64,000 nucleotides of DNA from Mangrovibacterium sp047972415. GTDB taxonomy: Bacteria > Bacteroidota > Bacteroidia > Bacteroidales > Prolixibacteraceae. The position numbers were made by a program, and so were the translations under genes. The notes below the pieces were generated by a model. The model searched no databases. It was given only the letters and a program-made list of their open reading frames with translations, and was not told the origin of the DNA. The stretch spans positions 17,401-81,400 of the forward strand of contig JBKEAN010000056.1 in assembly GCA_047972415.1 (NCBI GenBank), read 5' to 3'. Shown here piece by piece: positions 16,921-25,168 of this stretch (its first letter is position 1; the number at the start of each line of letters is the position of its first letter).

Positions 16921-17654
16921 TTAGTTGTAGTTTTTAGCAACGAAATCCCCTCGCGCCGTTGGCGAAGCCTGTATCGTAAGCGTTCCTGGTACATTTTGTC
17001 CAGCGACTCGGGGTCAAACTCTTCTTCATCGGTTGTTCCCCCGTTAATAGGAGATTTGGCATATTTCGGAAAAATAATCGCCTTACTTGGACATACACGC
17101 GCACAAGCCGGACAGTTGTTTTTGCAGTTTTGAGGTTGAACTACTTTTACCTCTTTGTTCTCAAGCGTATATACACCGAACAAACAAAAATCGTGGCACT
17201 TGCCGCAGTTCGTGCATCTGCTTTTGTCCAGCAGCGGGTACCAGGCATCGGCTCCGGGCGATGCGGGCAGCGCGTTTATTTCTTCATTTACGGCTTGGGG
17301 TGTTTCACTTTCGTTTGTTGCTGAAGGGCAAAGATTGAATTGAGCAAGCACAGCAGAAAGGTCGTTATTCCGGATATCACCTATATTTTCCGCCTTCAAT
17401 CCAAGCCAATCCATTTGCGACTGAATGGTCCTGGGGTAGCAGGCCAAAATGTTTGTATTCGCTATTCCAGCCAGTTCAGGCGATTGGGTCATAACCATTT
17501 CGCATAAATCGCCGACAATATTTACATGATAGTCGTTCTTGCGGAACTCCGCAGCCAGCAAGGCGACATGCCTTTTGTCGATAAAAGAACGGGATATACA
17601 CGCACAAATAGTTACTTCCTTATTTCGCATCTTTTTATCTTTTATTGTGGGCAT
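16917..17654 (-). CDS. Ferredoxin with HdrA-like N-terminal domain
   Basis: This first gene of the operon encodes 245 aa (237 if the second ATG at 17630 is used). Residues 10-115 resemble a domain found before ferredoxins and in HdrA-like proteins: CACISRSF, then VNIVGDLCEMV, then ILACYPRTI. A 2x[4Fe-4S] ferredoxin follows (CTNCGKCHDFC at about 151-161, then CKNNCPACARVC at about 177-188), and an Arg-rich C-terminus. It should be a cytosolic electron carrier. The ATGA overlap with the radical SAM gene suggests that it reduces that enzyme. A -7-like TATATTTA at 17659-17666 would put transcription start near 17655, which favours the start at 17630. The assignment of the N-terminal domain is by pattern only. 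Confidence 0.8.
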   Translation of the reverse strand: MPTIKDKKMRNKEVTICACISRSFIDKRHVALLAAEFRKNDYHVNIVGDLCEMVMTQSPELAGIANTNILACYPRTIQSQMDWLGLKAENIGDIRNNDLSAVLAQFNLCPSATNESETPQAVNEEINALPASPGADAWYPLLDKSRCTNCGKCHDFCLFGVYTLENKEVKVVQPQNCKNNCPACARVCPSKAIIFPKYAKSPINGGTTDEEEFDPESLDKMYQERLRYRLRQRREGISLLKTTTK

Positions 17655-17673
17655 ATGGTAAATATAGATTTTG

Positions 17674-17692
17674 TTTGTGATAGATTCACAAA
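17674..17692. promoter_or_regulatory. Palindromic operator candidate upstream of the isoprenoid/redox operon
   Basis: A perfect inverted repeat, TTTGTGA-N5-TCACAAA, lies 20 bp before the first possible start of the operon. The half-site TGTGA/TCACA is that of CRP/FNR-family regulators (CRP, HcpR), although the usual spacer is 6 and here it is 5. It overlaps the place where the -33 element would lie if TATATTTA at 17659-17666 is the -7 element. A regulator responding to redox or nitrogen-oxide status would suit the Fe-S content of the operon, but this is inference. Confidence 0.5.
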
Positions 17693-17987
17693 TCCCTACT
17701 CAAAAAGGAAAAAAACGGGGTCGATAACGAATGTAATTGCACTGAACGAGTGAGCTATCGGGCAGCGAGGTGACCCAAAACGAACTCAGGTCAATTATTA
17801 GGTAATCGCTACTCGTTCGATACCAATTTCCAATGTTCAATACGAGGTGAATGAAAAGCGAGTAATTCAAAAATTACCGTTTCCGAAAAGAATTATTATC
17901 ATCGGAAATTAGACAATTATCGAACTACCCAGATAAATTCGTTTTTCGAGCCAATCCCCAAACTGCCCGGGTTTTAGAAAAACAAAA

Positions 17988-18025
17988 AAGCGGAAATTTT
18001 ACCAATTTTGATAAAACTTCCGCTT
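17988..18025. other. 13-bp inverted repeat in the AT-rich intergenic region
   Basis: Arms at 17988-18000 and 18013-18025 pair over 13 bp with one mismatch around a 12-nt loop. Neither side has a clear T-tract next to the stem, so it may be a decayed insertion-sequence end or a weak terminator. The whole stretch 17655-18346 holds no recognisable gene and is AT-richer than the flanking coding DNA. A smaller inverted repeat, TTTCCGA/TCGGAAA, is at 17880-17908. Confidence 0.4.
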
Positions 18026-18346
18026 GGGTGAACCCTACGGTGCAATAGCATCCATTGGCTATCGGCAAGGTTGGTCTGATAGTGTTTCATGTGTTTTTAA
18101 TGACCTGGAAACCATTAAGACAGCAGAATAAATCGACTAACAAACTAATAAAAAGTGCTTTGATTGCAAATATTATAAATCTAAACAGCCTCTAAGTAAA
18201 AGCTTAAAGAGTTTCATTCTCTGATAAGTTAGAATTTATACACAAGATGCTGTATATCCGCTTTTAGTTGCTTTACGATATCATCACGCAACCAAACTAC
18301 AAACAAGGCATCCTATAATTAGTACTAAACAAAACACATATCAATC

Positions 18347-18483
18347 ATGAAAAAAATCTTCTTATTACTAAGTGTTAGTATAATCCTGAAAATTTAACAG
18401 ATGTTTATATAGGTGATTATCCAAAGCTTGAATCGGCACACTCAATACAGGTAGCAAGGCCAATAAATGTAGGAATCGATTAA
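18347..18483 (+). pseudogene. Remnant of a small secreted protein gene
   Basis: An ATG at 18347 opens a classic signal-peptide start, MKKIFLLLSVSIIL, but the frame ends after 16 codons at a TAA. From 18390 to 18483 another frame reads as a coherent protein tail (ENLTDVYIGDYPKLESAH, continuing to VARPINVGID) and ends at a TAA. The two pieces look like the first and last parts of one gene joined by a deletion and frameshift. What the intact protein was cannot be said. It sits just before the barrel-protein gene at 18494. Confidence 0.45.
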
Positions 18484-18493
18484 AATAGAACAA

Positions 18494-19126
18494 ATGAACC
18501 ATTTCAGAATTATATATCTGACTGCCCTAGTCTTCGTTTTGCTAATTATTAGCAACGCAAAAGCCGGTGCACAGGTAGCAATAGTTTCAGGGGTAAATCT
18601 ATCAACCGTGCGAAGCCAGATAACACTCGAAAACAAAAAGCCTATTTGGGGTTATCATTCCGGCTTTCATTTTCAATACTACCCGTTTCAGAACTTTCAG
18701 AACATTTCCATTATCAACGGTGTGGAACTTTACAGAAAAGGCTACCGACAGGATTTCGGAGAGAACTACGACTCAAGATTCTGGTACTGGACTTTTCCTG
18801 TTTTACTTAACTACTCATTCTCAGACCAGTTTGCCCTACAGGCAGGAGCCGAACTAAGTGCCTTATCGTTCACCAATATTAAGCAGAGCAGCGAAACCTA
18901 CAATCATTTCGATACCGGACTGGCATTGGGCGTAAGTTTTTTTAACAACAAACGGGTAAGTTGTTACGCCATGTGTGTTTATGGCCTGTTACCCATGCTC
19001 GACTATTACGAAATAGACGAATTGGGAAATTTTACCCGAGAATTGCATGATATGAAAAACCTGTCCTTTTCAATGGGAGTTAAAATAAATTTATACAATG
19101 AAAAAATACGCTTTTATAAACAATAG
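18494..19126 (+). CDS. PorT-like outer membrane beta-barrel protein
   Basis: This 210-aa protein has a signal peptide (hydrophobic core about residues 7-22, cut after AKAGA) and then alternating hydrophobic strands rich in Tyr and Phe. It ends in a strand-like segment (FSMGVKINLY) about ten residues before the terminus. The pattern resembles the small outer-membrane barrel proteins (PorT family) common in Bacteroidota. The stop overlaps the start of the lipoprotein gene by 29 bp, so the pair is probably one transcription unit. The function is unknown; cell-surface or accessory is the most that can be said. Confidence 0.7.
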   Translation: MNHFRIIYLTALVFVLLIISNAKAGAQVAIVSGVNLSTVRSQITLENKKPIWGYHSGFHFQYYPFQNFQNISIINGVELYRKGYRQDFGENYDSRFWYWTFPVLLNYSFSDQFALQAGAELSALSFTNIKQSSETYNHFDTGLALGVSFFNNKRVSCYAMCVYGLLPMLDYYEIDELGNFTRELHDMKNLSFSMGVKINLYNEKIRFYKQ

Positions 19127-19742
19127 TCTCCTTGCAATACTTGCATGTTTTTGTTTGATAGCCTGTGAGCACACCTTTGTGCCCGACCCCATAGACCCAA
19201 GGTTGCCCAAATACACCGAAGAGGGCAACAATGTTGCCGGGGCATATATGGACGATAGCATTTGGGAGTCTAAAGTTACATTGATGGTGCTTCCAATGGT
19301 TCAGCCCTATACCAAAGATAAACCCTGTTTTGAAGTTTGGCAGCAAAACGACAGTCTTGTTTTGCGGTTTAATGGTAGCATAGCCGAAAAAGCTGCTTCC
19401 ATCGAATTTCATTTGTCTGGTCTCGGCATCTCCGATTTTAAAGATTTAACCACACTAGCAGGACAAAAAATACAACTGGACGGCATTGAAAACACTGCTT
19501 ACTATATTCAGAACTTCGAATCGCCAAACTACAACAAAAAAGGTGTTGGACAAATTTATTTCAGACACATTAGCCCAATCGATTCAATTATAAACGCAGA
19601 TGGAAAAGCAATGCAATCAATGGTAATCTCAGGAACATTCGGCTTTTCGGTCAATAATTTTGGTAATGGTGAAGTATTTCAGGTTGCATCAGGCCGGTTT
19701 GATTACAGGATTATGGAACAAGTAAATTTTGAACTTCGGTAG
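19098..19742 (+). CDS. Hypothetical lipoprotein
   Basis: This 214-aa protein has a lipoprotein signal with lipobox LIAC, so Cys23 would be the acylated residue. The mature part has strand-rich stretches and no catalytic motif that I recognise. Its C-terminal third (ISGTFGFSVNNFGNGEVF, then VASGRFDYRI) looks like the end of a small beta-sandwich of the kind found in Bacteroidota proteins of unknown function. It starts inside the 3' end of the barrel gene. It could be a surface lipoprotein working with that barrel. Confidence 0.68.
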   Translation: MKKYAFINNSLLAILACFCLIACEHTFVPDPIDPRLPKYTEEGNNVAGAYMDDSIWESKVTLMVLPMVQPYTKDKPCFEVWQQNDSLVLRFNGSIAEKAASIEFHLSGLGISDFKDLTTLAGQKIQLDGIENTAYYIQNFESPNYNKKGVGQIYFRHISPIDSIINADGKAMQSMVISGTFGFSVNNFGNGEVFQVASGRFDYRIMEQVNFELR

Positions 19743-19808
19743 AACCATATAAACACAACTCGTAAGGCTTCCATTTTGTTTAGTTTGAAGGCAAAAAGTA
19801 CTATAGTC

Positions 19809-21710
19809 TCAATTTACCCACTCCAGTTTGTTGTCGATGCGGTGTGTAATTTTGCCGTTATCAATCAGCCAGCGAATCACTTCAATCAGTTCGTCTTCAT
19901 TTTTATCCAGTTTAAAAATCAGCTCTTCAAACAAGCAAGGTTCGGCCAGCAGCTCTCTCAGTTGTTCGGATGTTTTGTCCAACGCAAACTGGCTCATTCC
20001 AAGTTGGTTTTGTTCCATACAGATGTCGCATTTACCACAGCGTACCGGGCTTTTTTCGCCAAAATATTCCAAAAGAAGCTGGCTACGGCATTTCAACTTA
20101 CCAAACGAATATTCGAGCATCGCATTAATCCGCTCCTCGTAATCCCTTTTACGGTCGTCGTAATTTTCTTTCGAAATTTTCAGTCGTTCCGGCTCTACCC
20201 GCTCCTTGGTGTAAACGAGAAATGGCGTTTTTTTGCGGGGGATATAATGAATAATATGCTGGCTTCCCAACAAGCTTAAAAAGCGCAATACCGTATCAAC
20301 CGGGATATTCGCACGTTTTGCAAGCAATTCTTCGTCAATTCCCACGTAGTTTGTAAATAGGGCCGAATACGAGCGCAGCAGCAATTTTATAAAGCCGTCG
20401 AAATTGGCATTAGCCACTTGAAACTTGTACAAGTCGTCGCGCCCAACCATAAAATGAATCCGCGTAGGATTGTCCAGTTCTTCTGTCAATTCCAGATAAC
20501 CTTCACGCTGTAAAATTTTGAGGCAACTTAAAATGGTTTGGATTTGCAGCTTGTACTTCCCTGCAAAATCGCCAATGCTGAAATCAAATAGCTGATCCTT
20601 CCCATACCCAATAGCCAGCTGAAGATAATTGCCCAAAGCCTGGTAAACACGCCGGATAACATCTTCGGGCGGAAACGCTTTTTCAACCTGCTTTTTCAAG
20701 GCCAGTTTATCCGACTTGGCTGCCAGTAAAACGGCAAAGGCTTTTTTCTCGTCGCGCCCTGCCCTGCCGGCTTCCTGAAAATACGCCTCGGGCGAATCGG
20801 GTGGCCCCATGTGGATTACAAAGCGCACATCGGGTTTATCAATCCCCATTCCAAAGGCATTGGTAGCCACAACAATGCGGGTTTTGCCGCTTTTCCAATC
20901 CTCCTGTTTCTTCGAGCGGCTCAACGCCGTGAGCCCGGCGTGGTAGTAGTCGGCCGAAATTTGGTTTTGCTGCAGATATTCAACAATCTCGCGGGTTTGT
21001 TTCCGGCTGCGGACATAAACAATACCTGTCCCTTTGGCCCGCTGCACCGACTGCAACAAATACTGCATTTTGTCTTCACGCTCGCGTACCAAATAAGCCA
21101 GGTTGCCGCGAAAGAAGCTCTTTTGCAACACATTTTCGCGTTTAAACCGAAGTTGAGTTTGAATATCCTTCACAACTTTAGGTGTTGCCGTGGCAGTCAG
21201 CGCCAGAACAGGAATGTCGGGTAACAAATCGCGTAACTCACGGATACGCAGGTACGAAGGCCTAAAATCGTAGCCCCATTGCGAAATACAATGTGCTTCG
21301 TCAACCGCAATCAGGTTAATTTGCATTTGAGTAAGACGTTCGCGAAAACGCTCTGTCCCCACCCTCTCGGGCGACAGGTACAAAAATTTATACTCGCCCC
21401 ATGCAGCGCTGTCAAATGTCAGTTTTACTTCCTGTGCCGACATCCCCGAATGGATGGCAAGCGCACGGATTCCCTTGCGTTGGAGGTTTTCAACCTGATC
21501 CTTCATGAGCGAAATAAGCGGGGTAACCACCAAACAAAGCCCTGGTTTTGCCAATGCAGCAACCTGAAAGGTAATCGATTTTCCCCCTCCCGTTGGCATC
21601 AAGCCAAGCGTATCTTTTCCCGAAGAAACCGATTCAATGATTTCTTCCTGCAAAGGGCGAAACTGCGAATAGCCCCAAAATTGCTGCAAAATGGCTTTGT
21701 ATTTGCTCAA
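19809..21710 (-). CDS. recQ: ATP-dependent DNA helicase RecQ
   Basis: This 633-aa superfamily 2 helicase unwinds DNA 3' to 5' in repair and recombination. Visible motifs are WGYSQFRPLQEEII at the start (motif 0), Walker A in MPTGGGKS, the DEAH box in AVDEAHCISQWGYDFRP, ALTATAT (motif III), and the arginine-finger motif QEAGRAGRD. The zinc-binding RQC region carries CGKCDIC near residue 535, and the tail holds a winged-helix region. The start codon is TTG at 21710: no ATG occurs before motif I, and family members begin at this point. A strong promoter lies 25 bp upstream. It is convergent with the lipoprotein gene. Confidence 0.95.
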   Translation of the reverse strand: MSKYKAILQQFWGYSQFRPLQEEIIESVSSGKDTLGLMPTGGGKSITFQVAALAKPGLCLVVTPLISLMKDQVENLQRKGIRALAIHSGMSAQEVKLTFDSAAWGEYKFLYLSPERVGTERFRERLTQMQINLIAVDEAHCISQWGYDFRPSYLRIRELRDLLPDIPVLALTATATPKVVKDIQTQLRFKRENVLQKSFFRGNLAYLVREREDKMQYLLQSVQRAKGTGIVYVRSRKQTREIVEYLQQNQISADYYHAGLTALSRSKKQEDWKSGKTRIVVATNAFGMGIDKPDVRFVIHMGPPDSPEAYFQEAGRAGRDEKKAFAVLLAAKSDKLALKKQVEKAFPPEDVIRRVYQALGNYLQLAIGYGKDQLFDFSIGDFAGKYKLQIQTILSCLKILQREGYLELTEELDNPTRIHFMVGRDDLYKFQVANANFDGFIKLLLRSYSALFTNYVGIDEELLAKRANIPVDTVLRFLSLLGSQHIIHYIPRKKTPFLVYTKERVEPERLKISKENYDDRKRDYEERINAMLEYSFGKLKCRSQLLLEYFGEKSPVRCGKCDICMEQNQLGMSQFALDKTSEQLRELLAEPCLFEELIFKLDKNEDELIEVIRWLIDNGKITHRIDNKLEWVN

Positions 21711-21734
21711 CGGTCCGGGTTAAAGTATCAATTC

Positions 21735-21764
21735 CAAAAATAACAAGTGATTTTGATTTGCAAA
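21735..21764 (-). promoter_or_regulatory. Bacteroidota-type promoter of recQ
   Basis: On the minus strand TTTG (21764-21761) and TATTTTTG (21742-21735) are separated by 18 bp. This is a full match to the -33 TTTG / -7 TAnnTTTG promoter of Bacteroidota. Transcription would start near 21728, leaving a leader of about 17 nt before the TTG start. Confidence 0.7.
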
Positions 21765-21916
21765 AGTACCGCAATATCCATTGTTCCTGATCAAAACCGA
21801 TAAGTTATTTACTACCACACCCGATTATACTGATGAGACCAAGCCAGCCCTGCAAATCTACCGGCATTGTTTCATTCGCTTCCGGTTTGGGGCATGTAAC
21901 ATCGGCTTTTTTTTAG

Positions 21917-21924
21917 TAGTTTTG
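21917..21924 (+). promoter_or_regulatory. Probable -7 element of guaB
   Basis: TAGTTTTG matches TAnnTTTG exactly and lies 25 bp before the guaB start. The only upstream TTTG (21886-21889) is 27 bp away, too far for the usual spacing, so the -33 element is weak or absent. Confidence 0.5.
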
Positions 21925-21949
21925 AGCAAGAACATAAAAATTCAGTATC

Positions 21950-23422
21950 ATGCCATTTTTTGCCGATAAAGTCGTTTCTGAAGGATTGACATTCGACGAT
22001 GTTTTATTGATACCCGCCTATTCGGAAGTTTTGCCGCGCGATGTCAGCCTCGGATCCTGGTTCACCCAAAACATTAAACTGAATACGCCGGTTGTTAGCG
22101 CTGCCATGGACACGGTTACCGAAGCCCCCATGGCCATTGCCATTGCCCGCGAAGGTGGTATCGGTGTTATCCACAAAAACATGAGTATTGATGAGCAGGT
22201 CCGGCAAATAATTACGGTAAAAAGAGCCGAAAACGGAATGATTTACGACCCGGTCACCATTGAAAAAGAAAAACTGGTAGGCGACGCCATCGAACTGATG
22301 GCCAATTTCAAAATCGGCGGTATTCCGGTGGTCGACCACGACCGGCATTTGGTAGGTATTGTCACCAACCGCGATCTGCGCTTCGAAACCGACCTGAACC
22401 GATCGATTTCAGAAGTAATGACTTCTCAGAACCTGGTTTACACCACCGAATCGACCGATTTGATGCGGGCGGCCGAAATCCTTCAGAAATACAAAATTGA
22501 AAAGCTCCCGGTAATCGATAAAGACAATAAACTGATTGGATTGGTAACTTACAAAGACATTACCAAAGCCAAAGATAAGCCGCTGGCCTGTAAAGACACC
22601 AAAGGGCGCTTACGGGTTGCCGCAGCCGTTGGTATTGGCAGCGACAGTGGCCCGCGCATTGACGAACTGGTAAAAGCGCAGGTTGATGCCATAGTGATTG
22701 ATACCGCCCACGGACACTCGAAAAGCGTACTGGATACGCTTCGGCGCGCCAAAAACAAATACCCCGAAATGGATTTTGTAGCCGGCAACATTGCAACCGG
22801 CGAAGCAGCTACCGATTTAATCCTGGCCGGGGCCGACGCGGTAAAAGTAGGTATCGGCCCTGGCTCCATTTGCACTACCCGCATTGTTGCCGGCGTGGGA
22901 ATCCCTCAACTATCGGCTATTTACGAGGTTGCCAAAGCACTTCGCCACAGCAAAATCCCTATCATCGCCGATGGCGGCATCCGCTACTCGGGCGATATGG
23001 TAAAAGCACTGGCCGCCGGTGCCAGTTCTGTCATGGCTGGTTCGTTGTTTGCCGGGGTTGACGAATCGCCGGGTGAAACCATCATTTTCCAGGGCCGAAA
23101 ATTTAAAACCTATCGCGGCATGGGCTCGGTTGAAGCCATGCAGGCCGGGTCGAAAGATCGCTATTTTCAGGAATTGGAGGACGACAAAAAACTGGTTCCC
23201 GAAGGAATCGCTGCCCGTGTGCCCTACAAAGGCTCACTTTACGAGGTACTGTACCAGCTTATTGGCGGGCTTCGTGCGGGAATGGGTTATTGCGGGGCTC
23301 CAGACCTCACTGCGCTGAAACAGGCCAAATTCACCCGTATCACAGCCAACGGCGTGGCCGAAAGCCATCCGCACGATGTAACCATCACCCGCGAATCGCC
23401 CAATTACAGCTCTCGCTTTTGA
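21950..23422 (+). CDS. guaB: IMP dehydrogenase
   Basis: This 490-aa enzyme oxidises IMP to XMP with NAD, the committed step of GMP synthesis. The start (SEGLTFDDVLLIPAYSEVLP) is the family signature. Two CBS domains occupy about residues 95-205, the catalytic loop GPGSICTTRIV holds the active-site Cys near 305, and the flap region GMGSVEAMQ is present. The length is normal for a bacterial GuaB. A good -7 element lies just upstream. The next gene starts 20 bp after the stop and may be partly co-transcribed. Confidence 0.97.
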   Translation: MPFFADKVVSEGLTFDDVLLIPAYSEVLPRDVSLGSWFTQNIKLNTPVVSAAMDTVTEAPMAIAIAREGGIGVIHKNMSIDEQVRQIITVKRAENGMIYDPVTIEKEKLVGDAIELMANFKIGGIPVVDHDRHLVGIVTNRDLRFETDLNRSISEVMTSQNLVYTTESTDLMRAAEILQKYKIEKLPVIDKDNKLIGLVTYKDITKAKDKPLACKDTKGRLRVAAAVGIGSDSGPRIDELVKAQVDAIVIDTAHGHSKSVLDTLRRAKNKYPEMDFVAGNIATGEAATDLILAGADAVKVGIGPGSICTTRIVAGVGIPQLSAIYEVAKALRHSKIPIIADGGIRYSGDMVKALAAGASSVMAGSLFAGVDESPGETIIFQGRKFKTYRGMGSVEAMQAGSKDRYFQELEDDKKLVPEGIAARVPYKGSLYEVLYQLIGGLRAGMGYCGAPDLTALKQAKFTRITANGVAESHPHDVTITRESPNYSSRF

Positions 23423-23442
23423 AAATCGGCCTTCAACAAAAA

Positions 23443-24309
23443 ATGAACATTCGTATCATTTGGCTGCTTTTGCTGGCCTTGCCTTTTGCGGCTGTGGCCC
23501 AACCAACCGGGAGGACTTTGCTGACCATTGGCGGTACGCCCATCACTGTTGACGAATTTGAATACTTGTACCGGAAGAATAATCAAAACCTTTCAGCCGA
23601 TTCGCTAAAGAAAACGCCCGAGGAGTACCTTCAGCTTTTTATTAATTATAAATTGAAGGTGATGGAAGCCGAATCCCTCGGGATGGACACGACCGAATCG
23701 TTTCGGAAAGAATTTGCCCAATACCGCGACCAACTGGTTCAATCCACCGGTTTTACCAACGAAAACCTATTGAAAGAATTCCACGACGCAACATTGCTTT
23801 TCAATTTAACCAAAGAAAAAATTTGGAACAAAACCCACCTCGACAGTGCTGATTTTGAAGCATTTTGCCTGAAGAATAAAGGGCTTTTTAAGTGGGGGCC
23901 ACGATTTGACGGCTGGCTTATCCGCTGCAAAAACCAGGCTGTTTACGACTACATTGATCAGGTTTTTGCTACCGACGACAAAATTTCGCAGGCCGAGCTG
24001 GAAGATTTAGTAAATCTCACTTTTCCAAACGGAGCTTTCATTCAAAACGGTATCTTTGCCCGCAACAACAACGAGTTGGTTGACTACCTGGTTTGGGACG
24101 GCCCGAAACCGGCTGATTTTGCGGATGGACTCGATTTTGTTCGGGGAAACCTACTTGCGCCGTCAGCAAAAACTACCGACGAAGCTCAGGGACTATACAT
24201 GGCTGCTTATCAGAATTTTCTGGAGGAGCAATGGATAAAACAACTGCGCCGTAAATACCCGGTAAAAACCGCCAGAAAAGCGTTACAAACAATTGAAACA
24301 GTAAAATGA
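23443..24309 (+). CDS. Periplasmic SurA-N-like protein (peptidylprolyl isomerase-related)
   Basis: The start chosen is the ATG at 23443, which gives a proper signal peptide (MNIRIIWLLLLALPFAAVAQ); the frame is open further upstream but that part overlaps guaB. The 288-aa product resembles the N-terminal chaperone part of SurA/PpiC proteins in GGTPITVDEFEYLYRKN and YLQLFINYKLKVMEAE, but no parvulin catalytic domain is visible. It heads a three-gene cluster of such proteins and overlaps the next gene by 4 bp (ATGA). The likely role is escorting outer-membrane proteins through the periplasm. Confidence 0.8.
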   Translation: MNIRIIWLLLLALPFAAVAQPTGRTLLTIGGTPITVDEFEYLYRKNNQNLSADSLKKTPEEYLQLFINYKLKVMEAESLGMDTTESFRKEFAQYRDQLVQSTGFTNENLLKEFHDATLLFNLTKEKIWNKTHLDSADFEAFCLKNKGLFKWGPRFDGWLIRCKNQAVYDYIDQVFATDDKISQAELEDLVNLTFPNGAFIQNGIFARNNNELVDYLVWDGPKPADFADGLDFVRGNLLAPSAKTTDEAQGLYMAAYQNFLEEQWIKQLRRKYPVKTARKALQTIETVK

Positions 24310-25157
24310 GCAAACGATTTTTGTTTTACCTTGCCGGAATACTTCTGGCAGTCGGCTGTCAACGGGGTGCCGAAGACAAAACCCCCGTGGCAAAAGTGGC
24401 CGAACACTACCTGTACCTGGAAGACTTGCGAAAAATTGTCCCCCAAAACCTGCATGGCCCCGATAGCACTGTTTGGGTCGACGATTTTGTGAGAAGATGG
24501 GTACAGAACGAATTACTGATTCTGAATGCCGAACAAAACCTGAGCGACGATCAAAAAAATGTGGAGCGGGAGATTGAAGAATACCGCAATTCACTCATTA
24601 CCTATCGTTATAAGAAAGAACTGATGGCCCAAAAAATGGATACCATCGTCACCGAATCCGAAATCACGGAATATTATCATAACAACCAATCGCGTTACCA
24701 GCTCCAAACAAGCATTTTAAAAGCATTGTACTTGAAAATCCCTCTGGAAGTAGCCAATGCCGGGCAGCTCCGCCGTTATGCCAACGACCAGGACGACCAG
24801 AATATGAACCAGCTGAACGAGTACGGGCTTCAATACGCCAAAGTATTCGACCGCTTTGGCGATAAATGGGTGAGCAGCGAACAAATTACCCAGCAAATTC
24901 CGGATGAAATTAACATCGATGAACAATTTTTAAGAAGAAACAAGATTATAGAAAGTAGCGATACAGATTATTATTACTTTATTTGTATCCGCGATTTCAG
25001 AAATAAAGGAGATTACGCGCCGGTGGAATTCGTTTCGGAAGAAATCCGGAATATCCTGTTGAACGAACGCAAAATCCAGTTTCTGAAAAAAATTGAGGCC
25101 GACATCTACAAGGAAGCTGTTGCCTCGAAAAAGTTTGAACTATTTAACCAAAAATAA
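24306..25157 (+). CDS. SurA-like chaperone lipoprotein
   Basis: This 283-aa protein has a lipoprotein signal whose lipobox region reads LAVGC, so it is probably anchored in a membrane. The body matches SurA-type N-terminal helices (VRRWVQNELLILNAEQN, EYRNSLITYRYKKEL) and has the ESEITEYYHNNQSRYQ segment typical of this family. A recognisable PPIase active site is lacking. It is translationally coupled to the gene before it and followed after 11 bp by the two-parvulin gene. Probably a helper in outer-membrane protein folding. Confidence 0.82.
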   Translation: MSKRFLFYLAGILLAVGCQRGAEDKTPVAKVAEHYLYLEDLRKIVPQNLHGPDSTVWVDDFVRRWVQNELLILNAEQNLSDDQKNVEREIEEYRNSLITYRYKKELMAQKMDTIVTESEITEYYHNNQSRYQLQTSILKALYLKIPLEVANAGQLRRYANDQDDQNMNQLNEYGLQYAKVFDRFGDKWVSSEQITQQIPDEINIDEQFLRRNKIIESSDTDYYYFICIRDFRNKGDYAPVEFVSEEIRNILLNERKIQFLKKIEADIYKEAVASKKFELFNQK

Positions 25158-25168
25158 GATTGAAAGAT

